This document shows, in pieces, positions 15,017-23,325 of a stretch of DNA of 32,940 nucleotides. The notes beneath the pieces were generated by a model that made no database searches, was not told the DNA's origin, and saw nothing but the letters and a program-made list of their open reading frames with translations. The stretch is from contig JAHFCV010000002.1 in the NCBI GenBank assembly GCA_023249275.1, positions 1-32,940 on the forward strand, in the 5' to 3' direction. The DNA comes from Candidatus Methanoperedens sp. GTDB taxonomy: Archaea > Halobacteriota > Methanosarcinia > Methanosarcinales > Methanoperedenaceae. Numbering within the stretch: the first letter of the stretch is position 1; each line of letters starts with the position of its first letter. The translations under genes and the position numbers were made by a program.

Positions 15017-15739
15017 CTAAGCACCTCCGAATATCGTTATTCCAAGAATGGTTAATCCCACGACAAGACCGATCATTATGCCTTCTATCTTTCCTGCATA
15101 AATACCGGACATCAACTTGTTCAGGTTACCGATTCCTATGGTCTGAGCCTGGATTCCCTTCATCCTTGCCTGGACAGTGGCTATCTCGGCTGACATGGGC
15201 TTTACGCCGCCAGCCTCTTCCGCCTCTTCCTTCTCGCCCACCTGGATTATCATGGGCTCGCCTTCAAACGCTCCGGGGTCTTTTGCTGCAAGTTCTTTTA
15301 TCTTGGCTATAATCGCACCCTCATCCTCAGTGCCGACCATATCCACTATCTGGAGCTGAGCCTGGAATCTCTTGATGGTATCATCAGGCAGGTTTTCAAT
15401 ATAGGGGATAGCTCCCGTAGCCCCGACAATCCTGTTATCTTTGATGCCGTTCTGGTGTATCTTAATTATGGCTTCGCCTGATATATGTCCCTTGACTTCC
15501 GCCCCTGTGACGAGCAGGAAGCGTATGTTGGGGTTGGAGACTATGTTGGCAACTATCTTTTCAATACCCAGGTTCTCTGTCTTATGCGGCCCTGTGATAC
15601 ATGCGCCTGCCGCCAATTGCGCCGCGCCTTTAAGATGCGAGCCGCATGTGGTCACTGCCACGGGATTTTCAGGATTTCCTGATTCATACTCCCCTTTAAC
15701 GACAGGCCAGCCCGCTGCGGGTTTGACTTTATTTGCCAT
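15017..15739 (-). CDS. mtrA: MtrA, corrinoid-binding subunit of methyl-H4MPT:CoM methyltransferase
   Basis: MtrA carries the cobamide that shuttles the methyl group between MtrH and the CoM site. The conserved VKGHISGEA places His85 as the likely lower cobalt ligand, matching His84 known in Methanothermobacter. The soluble domain spans about residues 1-175. A linker follows, then one C-terminal membrane helix (IMIGLVVGLTILGITIFG). The length of 240 is usual for the membrane-bound form. It starts directly after the mtrB stop with no gap. Confidence 0.97.
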   Translation of the reverse strand: MANKVKPAAGWPVVKGEYESGNPENPVAVTTCGSHLKGAAQLAAGACITGPHKTENLGIEKIVANIVSNPNIRFLLVTGAEVKGHISGEAIIKIHQNGIKDNRIVGATGAIPYIENLPDDTIKRFQAQLQIVDMVGTEDEGAIIAKIKELAAKDPGAFEGEPMIIQVGEKEEAEEAGGVKPMSAEIATVQARMKGIQAQTIGIGNLNKLMSGIYAGKIEGIMIGLVVGLTILGITIFGGA

Positions 15740-16051
15740 TTATATCCCTCCTATCTTCAAAAGGACAAGCAATAAAAAGGATACAATAAATCCTATTACT
15801 GCGCCGTAGAATGCGTTGGTGACTATACCTGCATTATAGGATGCGTTTTCTCGTCCCGGGAACATGTTCAAGAGCGGTGCCTTGGGGTCGAGCTGGTTCA
15901 TCATATCAGTGACGATTTTATCCAGTTCATCCAGTTGGGTTTTCACGCCGTCGAGTGAATATTCCACAATATCATCCTTTTCTTCTGCGATTACGCCTGT
16001 CGTTGGATTCAATATCAGGTGCAGTTCCGGGGCTACTCTTATATGACTCAT
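15740..16051 (-). CDS. mtrB: MtrB, methyltransferase complex subunit B
   Basis: This 103-residue subunit has an acidic N-terminal part (VIAEEKDDIVEYSLDGVKTQLDELDKIV) and one C-terminal membrane helix (GAVIGFIVSFLLLVLLKI). This matches MtrB, which packs beside MtrA in the stalk. It lies two bases after mtrC and abuts mtrA. Confidence 0.95.
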   Translation of the reverse strand: MSHIRVAPELHLILNPTTGVIAEEKDDIVEYSLDGVKTQLDELDKIVTDMMNQLDPKAPLLNMFPGRENASYNAGIVTNAFYGAVIGFIVSFLLLVLLKIGGI

Positions 16052-16053
16052 GT

Positions 16054-16827
16054 TTATGCCTCCGTCTTTGGAATCAATCCAGTCCCGATTACCGACGCAG
16101 CGTCATTATAGACTTCATCCCAGAATTTCTTGTAGAAGATTAGCCATAGTATTATTCCGAGAATGAGCGTAGCAGCTCCCGATGCACCGAGTGTCATGGT
16201 TGCAGCTATGCCCATTATTGCCATGGTTATGGCTCCGGTCGAACCGGCAAGATAAAGGAGCCTTTTTTGCCTTTCATCAGGACCGAGGCATGCATTGAAT
16301 GGATGCAGCATCGCCATTGCTCCTACCCAGAAAACCGCAAGCATTACGCCGTTATCAAAAACCTTGGGAATAATGCTTCCCATGAAATCGAAATTTCCTG
16401 CTACTGCCGCGCTGAAGCCTATGATAATTAAAGCACCTCCAGCAGCGATTTCGGTCATGCACCGGATCATTACAGGAATCTTCATTTTAATGACGTTCTG
16501 GGCAAACCAGCCTATTATGAATCCGATTATCGATGCAGTTACCAATGCAAGTATAGGACCTGCTAATGGCATGGACTTGACTATTGCAAGACCGAACATT
16601 GCTGCAATGATACCCATACCCATGGCTATCTGACCGATAGATGGGACACCTGTTCCCAGACCATATTTGGCAACGCGCCTCACGGCTTCAGCACTCCATA
16701 TAACCGCGCAAATTGCTCCGAGCGCTCCTGCTGTTGGGAAAAGGGGGGATAGATAAATCCCGAGCAGTCCTCCGCTTATCCCGAACATTGCCAGCGTATT
16801 CGGGGGTATTTCTTTAAGGTCGCTCAT
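16054..16827 (-). CDS. mtrC: MtrC, integral membrane subunit C
   Basis: This 257-residue protein has about six or seven transmembrane helices rich in Gly, Ala and Ile, with the conserved loop HPFNACLGPDERQKRLLYLA. MtrC, MtrD and MtrE form the membrane part thought to carry Na+. Its start overlaps the mtrD stop by four bases (ATGA), indicating coupled translation. Confidence 0.96.
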   Translation of the reverse strand: MSDLKEIPPNTLAMFGISGGLLGIYLSPLFPTAGALGAICAVIWSAEAVRRVAKYGLGTGVPSIGQIAMGMGIIAAMFGLAIVKSMPLAGPILALVTASIIGFIIGWFAQNVIKMKIPVMIRCMTEIAAGGALIIIGFSAAVAGNFDFMGSIIPKVFDNGVMLAVFWVGAMAMLHPFNACLGPDERQKRLLYLAGSTGAITMAIMGIAATMTLGASGAATLILGIILWLIFYKKFWDEVYNDAASVIGTGLIPKTEA

Positions 16828-17546
16828 GTCATCCCTCCTGCTATCATTATTGCAATAATGCCGCAGAGCATGCTCACGATTGCGCTTGTGAACACGTCTT
16901 TTGGCACTACCCGTTTGAACTTGGGGTCATGTACTCCTTCGATGGTGCCGCCCACGCCGTAGGACGGAATAACTGAATTAACATAAAAGACTCCCATAGT
17001 GAACACGCCTGCTACTGCGGCTGCATGGGTTGTTATCAGAGGTGTGTAATATCCCATCAACACGAAATAGATGAGCCCTCCGCCTGCTCCGCCAAGCGCT
17101 GCGCCTACAACGCCGCTTACGAAACAGATGGTCGGAATACCCTGCCCCTGCGTTCCTTTGGAGACGTAGATGTCCTGGCGTTCGCCAGTTATCGGGTCTT
17201 TCTTAACCTGCGCCGAGGCAAAAGGCACAGCCACGCCGTATGCGTATATTAAACCGCCTGCAAGCATCGTGCTCGCAAGCATTATTGCAGCGCCCATTGC
17301 TCCTGCCGCCATCACTAAGTATACATCAGCCGATGGTTCATAGGCATACATGTAACTTGAGGTTATGAGCCCCACAAGTCCTGAGCCTGCCGCAAGTTCC
17401 ACCGTTCCCGTACCTATTCCTGTAGCCTGCGCCATTGCTGCCGGCGCGCCGCCCACGGGGATAAAGTGAACTGCAAGGCAGATGAGCGTGCCGCTTAATC
17501 CTATTAGAAGGATATCGATAATTGTTGTTGGATCAAGTAATACCAT
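16824..17546 (-). CDS. mtrD: MtrD, integral membrane subunit D
   Basis: The 240-residue subunit has about six membrane helices, with many Gly and Ala residues (FVSGVVGAALGGAGGGLIYF) and the conserved SYGVGGTIEGVHDPKFKRVV segment near the C-terminus. It is part of the presumed sodium-translocating membrane core. It lies 27 bases after mtrE, and its coding end overlaps mtrC. Confidence 0.96.
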   Translation of the reverse strand: MVLLDPTTIIDILLIGLSGTLICLAVHFIPVGGAPAAMAQATGIGTGTVELAAGSGLVGLITSSYMYAYEPSADVYLVMAAGAMGAAIMLASTMLAGGLIYAYGVAVPFASAQVKKDPITGERQDIYVSKGTQGQGIPTICFVSGVVGAALGGAGGGLIYFVLMGYYTPLITTHAAAVAGVFTMGVFYVNSVIPSYGVGGTIEGVHDPKFKRVVPKDVFTSAIVSMLCGIIAIMIAGGMT

Positions 17547-17573
17547 TATAATTCAACCTCCCTGTCAATCGCG

Positions 17574-18491
17574 TTAATGTGTGTGCGCAACTGAAACAGC
17601 CTCCTTTTCTTCTTTATCTTCTTTATATGGGCCGTAAGCATTCTTCACATTGATTTCTACCAGCCTGTTCATGATTGTCATAACAGCCAATATTATTACG
17701 CCTACAATCATCGCTTTCCACGTATATCCCCATATCGTCGTTGGCCAGCTTGAAAAGAACACCGTGAGACCGAGACCGATGCCTGTGGCGGGTCCTCCGA
17801 ATTTTGCGCAGAACCAGACGTTGTCTATACTGTTCCGCAAGCCCGATTCAGCTCGCCTGACAATTCTGCCCGAAAGCGCTGTGTTAAGACCGCATCCGAA
17901 TTCGCGGTTCTGGAATTCCCGCTCTCCGCCGTAGTGAACATCGCCAACCGAGGAACCGATGGCGCCGACCGAAATCCCCCATATCAATGCAAGGAATGGG
18001 ATAGTGAACGGGTATCCGAGTACTGCATATTGGATATAAGCTATCGACACAAGGCAGAAACACACGATGAAATTATGCGCTATAATCGATGGGGTTGTGT
18101 ATCTCATGATATCCATATACAGGGGCTGCTTGAACCTTGTCTGGCTCGCAACCCTGCCCGCGTATGAAGTGGTGGCAAAAATACCGTAAATTACCGCTGC
18201 GATAAAAGCGCCTATCACTATCGCTGTCAATGGATAGAACTTGGCGTTTAAGAGCACTGTTGTCACTACGCCGCCTGTCACAGCCGACATGCCGTTGCTG
18301 ATTGGTTCGCCTGAAATCGCTTTATTAAATATTCTATGCAGAAATCCCATCTGGGGAGCTAATTGTACCTGGGAGTTGGGATTGCTCTGGGAGCCTACAT
18401 CGGATTCTAAATCCTCAAGGCATCCCGCAATAGTAGCAAGCGCTCCAAGGAGTGCCAATACAGCCATGCTCATGGTTAAATCTAAGACCAT
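17574..18491 (-). CDS. mtrE: MtrE, integral membrane subunit E
   Basis: This is the first gene of the operon: 305 residues with around six or seven membrane helices. It has the conserved hydrophilic loop GDVHYGGEREFQNREFGCG, typical of MtrE. The short tail ends in SVAHTH. An AAGGAGG site nine bases before the ATG is the strongest ribosome binding site in the operon, in line with the high expression expected for Mtr. Confidence 0.97.
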   Translation of the reverse strand: MVLDLTMSMAVLALLGALATIAGCLEDLESDVGSQSNPNSQVQLAPQMGFLHRIFNKAISGEPISNGMSAVTGGVVTTVLLNAKFYPLTAIVIGAFIAAVIYGIFATTSYAGRVASQTRFKQPLYMDIMRYTTPSIIAHNFIVCFCLVSIAYIQYAVLGYPFTIPFLALIWGISVGAIGSSVGDVHYGGEREFQNREFGCGLNTALSGRIVRRAESGLRNSIDNVWFCAKFGGPATGIGLGLTVFFSSWPTTIWGYTWKAMIVGVIILAVMTIMNRLVEINVKNAYGPYKEDKEEKEAVSVAHTH

Positions 18492-18500
18492 TTATTATTT

Positions 18501-18570
18501 CCTCCTTAATTGAACTGAAATCACCATAAAAACTATTATGGACTAGTTTTAAGCGCACTACTTTATTATA
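18501..18570 (-). promoter_or_regulatory. mtr operon promoter and leader with inverted repeat
   Basis: On the minus strand a TATAATAAAG box at 18561-18570 is followed by an inverted repeat (AAAACTA at 18529-18535, TAGTTTT at 18544-18550, eight-base loop). The AAGGAGG site lies just before mtrE. With normal spacing transcription would begin near 18540, so the repeat spans the start site. It could be an operator or part of a short leader hairpin. Confidence 0.45.
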
Positions 18571-18644
18571 CATGATAAATGTTTCGAAATGTCAAACCGT
18601 TTTCAAATCATGCCGGTGAAATCTAATAAAGCGATTGTTAATCG

Positions 18645-19841
18645 TTAGGATGGTTCTAATGATTTTTTTCGCTCTATGATGAAAACCCCAAAAGTAGTTG
18701 CCAGATTGGTTAAAATTATTATACTGAATACGATTTCCACAAAATATGGTATAACTATGCCTGCCGCAAGTGGCATCGAAGCAAGCACGGCAGCGACAAG
18801 TCCGCGGGGCATCATGGATATTATTGACTTCTCAAAAGGTGCGATATTCTTATCGCTCTTTACGAGCGCCTTGACCCCGAGTATCCTTGCTATCAATAAA
18901 GCCATAAAAACAACCCATGCCATGGTCAATGTTGTAGAATTTAACGCATCGATATTGAACATCAGCCCTGTGAAAATGAAAAAGAAGGTGCGGACAAAAA
19001 AGGAGACCTCAACCTGGAAAGCCCGCATGGTGATATCGAGCGCGAACTCTCCTTTTATCCTGAGTCTTTTCGCAAGCTCGCTAAAATTGCCAAGCAATAA
19101 GGCGAAAATAAAGATGGCGATAGCGCCGTTGCCCTTTACAAGCTCCACAACCGAATATAAAATAAAAGCCACCGCAAGAGTAAGTGAAAACTCGACCTGC
19201 TTGACATACAGCCTGTTAAGTATCCCGATCCAGAAAATTGCGAAAACAATAGCTATGACGGATGCGCTTGAAAACGCGCTTGCGAGTGCTCCGGCTGTAT
19301 TTCTCAGGTCAACGGTGCCGAGGCTTATAATCTCGATTAAAGCAAGAGCGACAATGATGCAGAGCGAATCGTTCAGCACGGATTCAAGGCTGAGCATGAT
19401 TTTGGAATCTTCGCTCATGGAGAGTTTAGATGCGAGGGGAATGACGATTGCCGAGCTTGTTCCTCCCACTACGGTACCCAGCAAAAGCCCTTCCAGATAT
19501 GTCCAGCCGAAAATGAACTTCATTAAAATTCCCAGGAACACCACATTCAGGATGAAAACCATTAATGTAAAACCGGACGACTTTGCAAGGGAAGTGAGAA
19601 CCTTGAAGAGGTTCAGATTTAATCCTCCATCAAAGAGTATAATAATCAAAGCAAGAGTCCCGATATACGGAGCAAGCGCCGAAACCGCACCTGTGATCGG
19701 AACAATCTTCAAAACCGGACCGAGAAGCATTCCCACAAACATCAGGAGGAGCACGTCCGGGAATCTGGTGCGCTCGAATATCTGCGATGCGATGAACCCA
19801 AGAATCAGCACAGCGCCTAATATAAAAAATACATCGTACAT
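18645..19841 (-). CDS. CPA-type Na+/H+ antiporter
   Basis: This 398-residue protein has about 12 transmembrane helices. It carries the features of monovalent cation:proton antiporters: LLLMFVGMLLGPVL and ILFDGGLNLN early, and LESVLNDSLCIIVALALIEI, whose Asn-Asp pair marks the ion site of CPA1 (NhaP-type) proteins. MMPRGLVAAVLASMPL matches the conserved PRG segment near the C-terminus. It probably exchanges sodium for protons. It sits on the same strand 153 bases upstream of mtrE, so it may help convert between the proton gradient and the sodium gradient that Mtr uses or generates. That functional link is inferred from position. Confidence 0.85.
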   Translation of the reverse strand: MYDVFFILGAVLILGFIASQIFERTRFPDVLLLMFVGMLLGPVLKIVPITGAVSALAPYIGTLALIIILFDGGLNLNLFKVLTSLAKSSGFTLMVFILNVVFLGILMKFIFGWTYLEGLLLGTVVGGTSSAIVIPLASKLSMSEDSKIMLSLESVLNDSLCIIVALALIEIISLGTVDLRNTAGALASAFSSASVIAIVFAIFWIGILNRLYVKQVEFSLTLAVAFILYSVVELVKGNGAIAIFIFALLLGNFSELAKRLRIKGEFALDITMRAFQVEVSFFVRTFFFIFTGLMFNIDALNSTTLTMAWVVFMALLIARILGVKALVKSDKNIAPFEKSIISMMPRGLVAAVLASMPLAAGIVIPYFVEIVFSIIILTNLATTFGVFIIERKKSLEPS

Positions 19842-19864
19842 GTTTAATTGTCTATTGACCTGTA

Positions 19865-19874
19865 CTTATATAAG
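19865..19874 (-). promoter_or_regulatory. Probable TATA box of the antiporter gene
   Basis: CTTATATAAG, a perfect palindrome, is centred about 28 bases before the ATG at 19841. This is the spacing expected for a nearly leaderless archaeal transcript. It lies just outside the stop of the marker-8 gene. Confidence 0.45.
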
Positions 19875-19890
19875 TCTTATAGCATATCCG

Positions 19891-20739
19891 CTATACAATG
19901 GGTCTTGGCTGCTTATGTTCGGGCAGCACGGGCAACTGCGCCGTACTCACAAGAATGGGCGCATCAATTTCTTTTGCTCGCTCCAAAAGCAGCTCTTTTC
20001 CCCTCTGCGTCAGGGCAAACATGGGAACAGACGTGCCAGCCTGGAGAACTGGTTTTACCATGTGCCGCACAACCCTCGACGCGCATCCAGTAATAATATC
20101 CATCTCATTGATTAACTCGCGGGCTTCCCTGTCCCGTATTCCTGTAAGATGCGCTCCTATTAAAATCAGCCCGATATTGTACTCCTTCTCTAATTCGCGA
20201 AGTTCCCTGGCATCCTGCCAAGCCGCCACGCTGACTGCGATGTTTTTGAATCCGAGTTCACAGGCTTTCCGAAGACCCCCCATCTGGTCAATTGCAGCGT
20301 TTTCTTTGTCAAGGATAACGCCGCCGCGCGATTCTATTCCTTCGATTATCTCCGGTATCGGCTCAGTCTCGATAAGCCCTGACATCAAAGCACTCATGCC
20401 CTGCACAAGTTCAGGATTTGAAGTTATGACTGTCCCGGCGCCGTCGCATACAGTGACCGTGGAATCGATAAGCCCGCGCCGAAGCGCGGTCATCATGATT
20501 TCGCTTGCGCCGAAATTAACGAAAACACCATAATCGAATCTTCTTTTCGGGGTGAACATCCCAAGCTCGCGAATCCTGTATTCCATATTCTTTTTCGCTT
20601 CTTGCGCCGTAAGTCTTGAAACCTGTGCAACTTTGCTGAACACCGGACACCAGTCTGCAATCGGCTCCCCGACTTCCACTACCTTTCCATCCTTCACAAC
20701 GATGCGGGTTTTCCCGAAAAGCTCCATTACATGCGGCAT
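19891..20739 (-). CDS. Methanogenesis marker protein 8 (DUF2099)
   Basis: The 282-residue protein resembles methanogenesis marker protein 8. Its opening HVMELFGKTRIVVKDGKVVEVG is followed by PIADWCPVF, FVNFGASEIMMTALRRG and VTVCDGAGTVI. The family is found in methanogens and anaerobic methane oxidisers and its function is not settled. The start at 20739 is chosen because GGTGA lies five bases upstream and the ATG directly follows the stop of the 112-residue gene; a reading from 20769 would overlap that gene. Cysteines at CPVF and CDGAG could bind metal or a cofactor. The C-terminal part is Pro-rich. Confidence 0.85.
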   Translation of the reverse strand: MPHVMELFGKTRIVVKDGKVVEVGEPIADWCPVFSKVAQVSRLTAQEAKKNMEYRIRELGMFTPKRRFDYGVFVNFGASEIMMTALRRGLIDSTVTVCDGAGTVITSNPELVQGMSALMSGLIETEPIPEIIEGIESRGGVILDKENAAIDQMGGLRKACELGFKNIAVSVAAWQDARELRELEKEYNIGLILIGAHLTGIRDREARELINEMDIITGCASRVVRHMVKPVLQAGTSVPMFALTQRGKELLLERAKEIDAPILVSTAQLPVLPEHKQPRPIV

Positions 20740-20740
20740 T

Positions 20741-21079
20741 TCAGTCACCTGCAAACTTGTAGAGTTCAAGCAATTCAGCGGCTTTGGCTTTTGAGAGCCG
20801 GAGGCTTACCACCTCAACAAGCGCATCCACATGCTCTTTTTTGACGCAGTGAAGGCTCTCCATACCTTCAAAAATCAGGTTGACAAGATAATTCAGTTCA
20901 TCATCTGTGAGCTTCAGGAGCCGTTCCCTGAAATCCCCGGAAGATGTGGAAATGTGCTGGCTCACAGGGGGAAGCACAGACCTGAACTCATGCCCCGCAT
21001 GCCCGCAAGTGGGGTCTACCAGTTCTGGCGCAAGCTTCTTCAGAATATGTAAGTCCCCGGAATTCAGCTTTCGTGCCAT
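20741..21079 (-). CDS. Unrecognised 112-aa protein coupled to marker protein 8
   Basis: A small, mostly helical soluble protein with no membrane segment. A Cys/His cluster near the N-terminus (DPTCGHAGHEFRSVLPP, with C25, H27, H30 and later H41) could bind a metal. The rest is a helical region rich in Leu and Glu (LLKLTDDELNYLVNLIFEG, KAAELLELYKFAGD). Its final codons contain the ribosome binding site for the marker-8 gene, whose start follows after one base. The two proteins are thus probably made together and may act together. No known family was recognised. It is likely leaderless, from the TATA box at 21099. Confidence 0.7.
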   Translation of the reverse strand: MARKLNSGDLHILKKLAPELVDPTCGHAGHEFRSVLPPVSQHISTSSGDFRERLLKLTDDELNYLVNLIFEGMESLHCVKKEHVDALVEVVSLRLSKAKAAELLELYKFAGD

Positions 21080-21098
21080 TACACAAGCTTATGCCCGC

Positions 21099-21106
21099 TT
21101 ATATAA
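21099..21106. promoter_or_regulatory. Palindromic TATA box between two divergent genes
   Basis: TTATATAA, centred at about 21103, is 24 bases from the minus-strand ATG at 21079 and 38 bases from the plus-strand ATG of mqnB at 21141. It reads the same on both strands and is the only good box in the 61-base gap, so one element may serve both genes. Confidence 0.45.
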
Positions 21107-21140
21107 AAGCTTTATTTCATGAAACGCCTTACATGAATAT

Positions 21141-21845
21141 ATGCCAACCCTCGCGCTTATTGCTCCCACGCCTGTTGAATCAAAAGAATTGAGGGGCGAA
21201 ATCAAGCCGACCCCGCATGAAGAGTTGAAAAACATTTCCGAAGGGGAGATGCATGGAAGACCCGTTGTTTTCACTCATTGCGGGGTGGGTAAGGTCAATG
21301 CAGCGCACTCCACAACCCTGGTGCTTGAGAATTACGATGTAGACTTCCTGATACTTTTCGGCATCGCTGGCGCATATTCTGGCAGTATCGGCGATGTGGC
21401 TGTTGCAGAGAGCGAAAACTACGGCGAAGAGGGCGTATTGACAAAGGATGGCTGGAAACCAATGGAGTTCACAGGCTTCCCGTTATTAAAAAATGAGAAA
21501 GAATATTACAATACCTTCCCCATGGATGCGGATTTAGTAAGGTTCGCGCTTTCGGTTTCAAAGGGCATGGGTTTTAATGTTAATTCGGGTAATTTTGTAA
21601 CAGTATCCCAGTGCTCAGGAACACGCGAAATCGGGGAGGTACTGAAAAACCGCCACAACGGCATCTGCGAAAACATGGAAGGCGCAGCAGCGGCTCATAT
21701 CTGTACATTGTACGGAGTCCAGATGGTTGAGATTCGGGGTATAAGCAACCTGATCGAAGATCGGGACATGGAAAAATGGAACATCCCGCTGGCGGTTTCG
21801 CATTGCAATAAGGTAGTAAGTGAAATAGTGAAAAGGTTAAAATGA
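21141..21845 (+). CDS. mqnB: Futalosine hydrolase (menaquinone biosynthesis)
   Basis: The 234-residue protein belongs to the nucleoside phosphorylase/hydrolase fold: ALIAPTPVESKEL at the N-terminus, LILFGIAGAYSGSIGDVAVAE as the central glycine-rich segment, and CENMEGAAAAHICTLYGV, where the ENMEGAA motif binds the ribose. MqnB splits futalosine to hypoxanthine and dehypoxanthine futalosine. The assignment to MqnB, rather than a general nucleosidase, rests on the four-base overlap with mqnD. Menaquinone is the membrane quinone of Methanoperedens and some Archaeoglobales. Confidence 0.85.
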   Translation: MPTLALIAPTPVESKELRGEIKPTPHEELKNISEGEMHGRPVVFTHCGVGKVNAAHSTTLVLENYDVDFLILFGIAGAYSGSIGDVAVAESENYGEEGVLTKDGWKPMEFTGFPLLKNEKEYYNTFPMDADLVRFALSVSKGMGFNVNSGNFVTVSQCSGTREIGEVLKNRHNGICENMEGAAAAHICTLYGVQMVEIRGISNLIEDRDMEKWNIPLAVSHCNKVVSEIVKRLK

Positions 21846-22657
21846 AGCTCTCTTTAGGTTATTCCCCATGCCCGAACGACACGTTCATTTTCTATGCCCT
21901 GACCCATAAAAAACTCAAATCTGATTTGGAGTTTTCTGAAATTCTAAGGGATGTGGAAACACTGAACAGGATGGCTTTGAATAAAGAACTGGATATAACC
22001 AAAACATCGTTCCATGCCTTTGGTTTTTTGAGAGACGAATATTGCCTTCTTCATTCGGGAAGCGCGCTTGGGAAGGGGTGCGGACCTCTGTTAGTCGCTA
22101 AAGCGCCTGTCCCTGACCTTGCCCGTTCAAAGGTAGCGATACCCGGAAAAATGACGACTGCGTACCTTCTGCTGCAACTCTTTGCGCCCGGGATAAAAAA
22201 TATCGTTGAGATGCCGTTTGACCGCATCATGAACGCTGTCAGCCTGGGCACAGTGGATGCGGGTTTAATCATCCATGAGGGGCGATTTACGTATCCAAAT
22301 TATAATCTCATGAAGCTCATCGACCTCGGGGAATGGTGGGAAGAAGAAACCGGTCTGCCTATACCTCTTGGCGGGATTCTTGCGAAAAGGGAACTGGGCG
22401 CAACTGTGATAAGAAAAATAGATGCTCTCGTTAAAAAGAGCGCCGAATATGCGTTTCAAAATCCTGCGCAAACACGAGAATATATCAGGAGCAATGCGCA
22501 GGAGCTGGATGATGAGGTGATTGACCAGCACATCCGGCTTTATGTGAATGATTATACACTGGATATAGGGGACGGTATTATTGCAATTGAAAAGCTCATG
22601 AAAACTGCTGAAGAATTATCCTTAATACCCCATTCTGATAAGCCCTTATTTTCTTAG
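21842..22657 (+). CDS. mqnD: 1,4-dihydroxy-6-naphthoate synthase
   Basis: This 271-residue protein matches MqnD, a periplasmic-binding-protein-like enzyme that makes 1,4-dihydroxy-6-naphthoate from cyclic dehypoxanthine futalosine. The family's opening GYSPCPNDTFIFYAL is clear. HSGSALGKGCGPLLVA and VDAGLIIHEGRFTY also fit, the latter including the catalytic-site His. It overlaps mqnB by four bases (ATGA), so the two steps are co-translated. MqnA, MqnC and MqnE are not in the window. Confidence 0.92.
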   Translation: MKLSLGYSPCPNDTFIFYALTHKKLKSDLEFSEILRDVETLNRMALNKELDITKTSFHAFGFLRDEYCLLHSGSALGKGCGPLLVAKAPVPDLARSKVAIPGKMTTAYLLLQLFAPGIKNIVEMPFDRIMNAVSLGTVDAGLIIHEGRFTYPNYNLMKLIDLGEWWEEETGLPIPLGGILAKRELGATVIRKIDALVKKSAEYAFQNPAQTREYIRSNAQELDDEVIDQHIRLYVNDYTLDIGDGIIAIEKLMKTAEELSLIPHSDKPLFS

Positions 22658-22676
22658 TGGATTCTAAGGGAGGTTA

Positions 22677-22997
22677 CTAATAAAAACCCTTTCTGAGTTC
22701 ATCAGTTGAAGATACTTCACTCGATGCACTGTTATTCCCGTCGTTTATCTTGATAATTTTCTGGGCTTTCCTTTTCGCTGGCGGGCAGCCCGAACATTCG
22801 TAAATAAAATGGATGAAGCCTGTTTCCGGGTTCTCCACGGTATTCTTATGCTCATATACTGTGTTGCACTCCAGGCATATTCCCACCTTAGGAACGATCT
22901 CATCACAATGCCCGCACTTGCAAACCGTGACATCTATGACTTCATTCTTTGTGTTTATTGCAGATAATTTATACTCATCGCTTTTTAATTCAGGCAT
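22677..22997 (-). CDS. Small zinc-ribbon protein of unknown function (106 aa)
   Basis: Cysteines are grouped as CKCGHCDE near residue 26, CLECN near 38 and CSGCPP near 69, suggesting one or two zinc or iron-sulfur sites in a beta-rich middle region. The C-terminus (NSASSEVSSTDEL) looks disordered. A TTTTAATATAT box about 30 bases before the ATG points to a leaderless transcript. The gene runs convergent to mqnD with a 19-base gap. I do not recognise the family. Being next to other small Cys-rich proteins is not evidence of a shared role. Confidence 0.65.
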   Translation of the reverse strand: MPELKSDEYKLSAINTKNEVIDVTVCKCGHCDEIVPKVGICLECNTVYEHKNTVENPETGFIHFIYECSGCPPAKRKAQKIIKINDGNNSASSEVSSTDELRKGFY

Positions 22998-23123
22998 GTT
23001 CCATTCAACTTAATAACCACAGGATATATTAAAATCTTACGGGTTTATCACGGTAATTCCAAAATTCTGCATAACAAAAGCTTTATTCATTTTTACGTTG
23101 TACCACATAACGAGGTGAAATGT

Positions 23124-23285
23124 TTGACCGAACATTTACTATCTAAAATTGATTATTTGCGTGCTCTTGAAACCGCATGCTTAAATTGCGGCGACAAACA
23201 CCAACCGAATTGCCCGGTGGGGATGGCAAAAGCGCAAATTGGCTGCACGAACGACCTAATAACAGAATTTTATAAACACAGGTAA
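23124..23285 (+). CDS. Small four-cysteine protein starting at TTG (53 aa)
   Basis: This short gene begins at TTG, with GAGGTGA six bases upstream. The only nearby ATG (23120) is out of frame and stops after eight codons. The product is hydrophilic, with CLNCGDKHQPNCPVGMAKAQIGC: C-x2-C-x8-C-x10-C, suited to a small zinc or iron-sulfur site. A start with so clear a ribosome site, and four spaced cysteines, make it a convincing gene despite its size. It lies 40 bases upstream of purN on the same strand and may share its transcript. No family is recognised. Confidence 0.7.
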   Translation: MTEHLLSKIDYLRALETACLNCGDKHQPNCPVGMAKAQIGCTNDLITEFYKHR

Positions 23286-23325
23286 ACCAAAACCTATTAT
23301 ATTCCTGACGGCATAAGAGCATCCC

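Noticed and set aside
18676..20115. A 479-codon plus-strand frame
   Set aside because: It is antisense to the antiporter and the end of the marker-8 gene, with no ribosome site and no recognisable domain.
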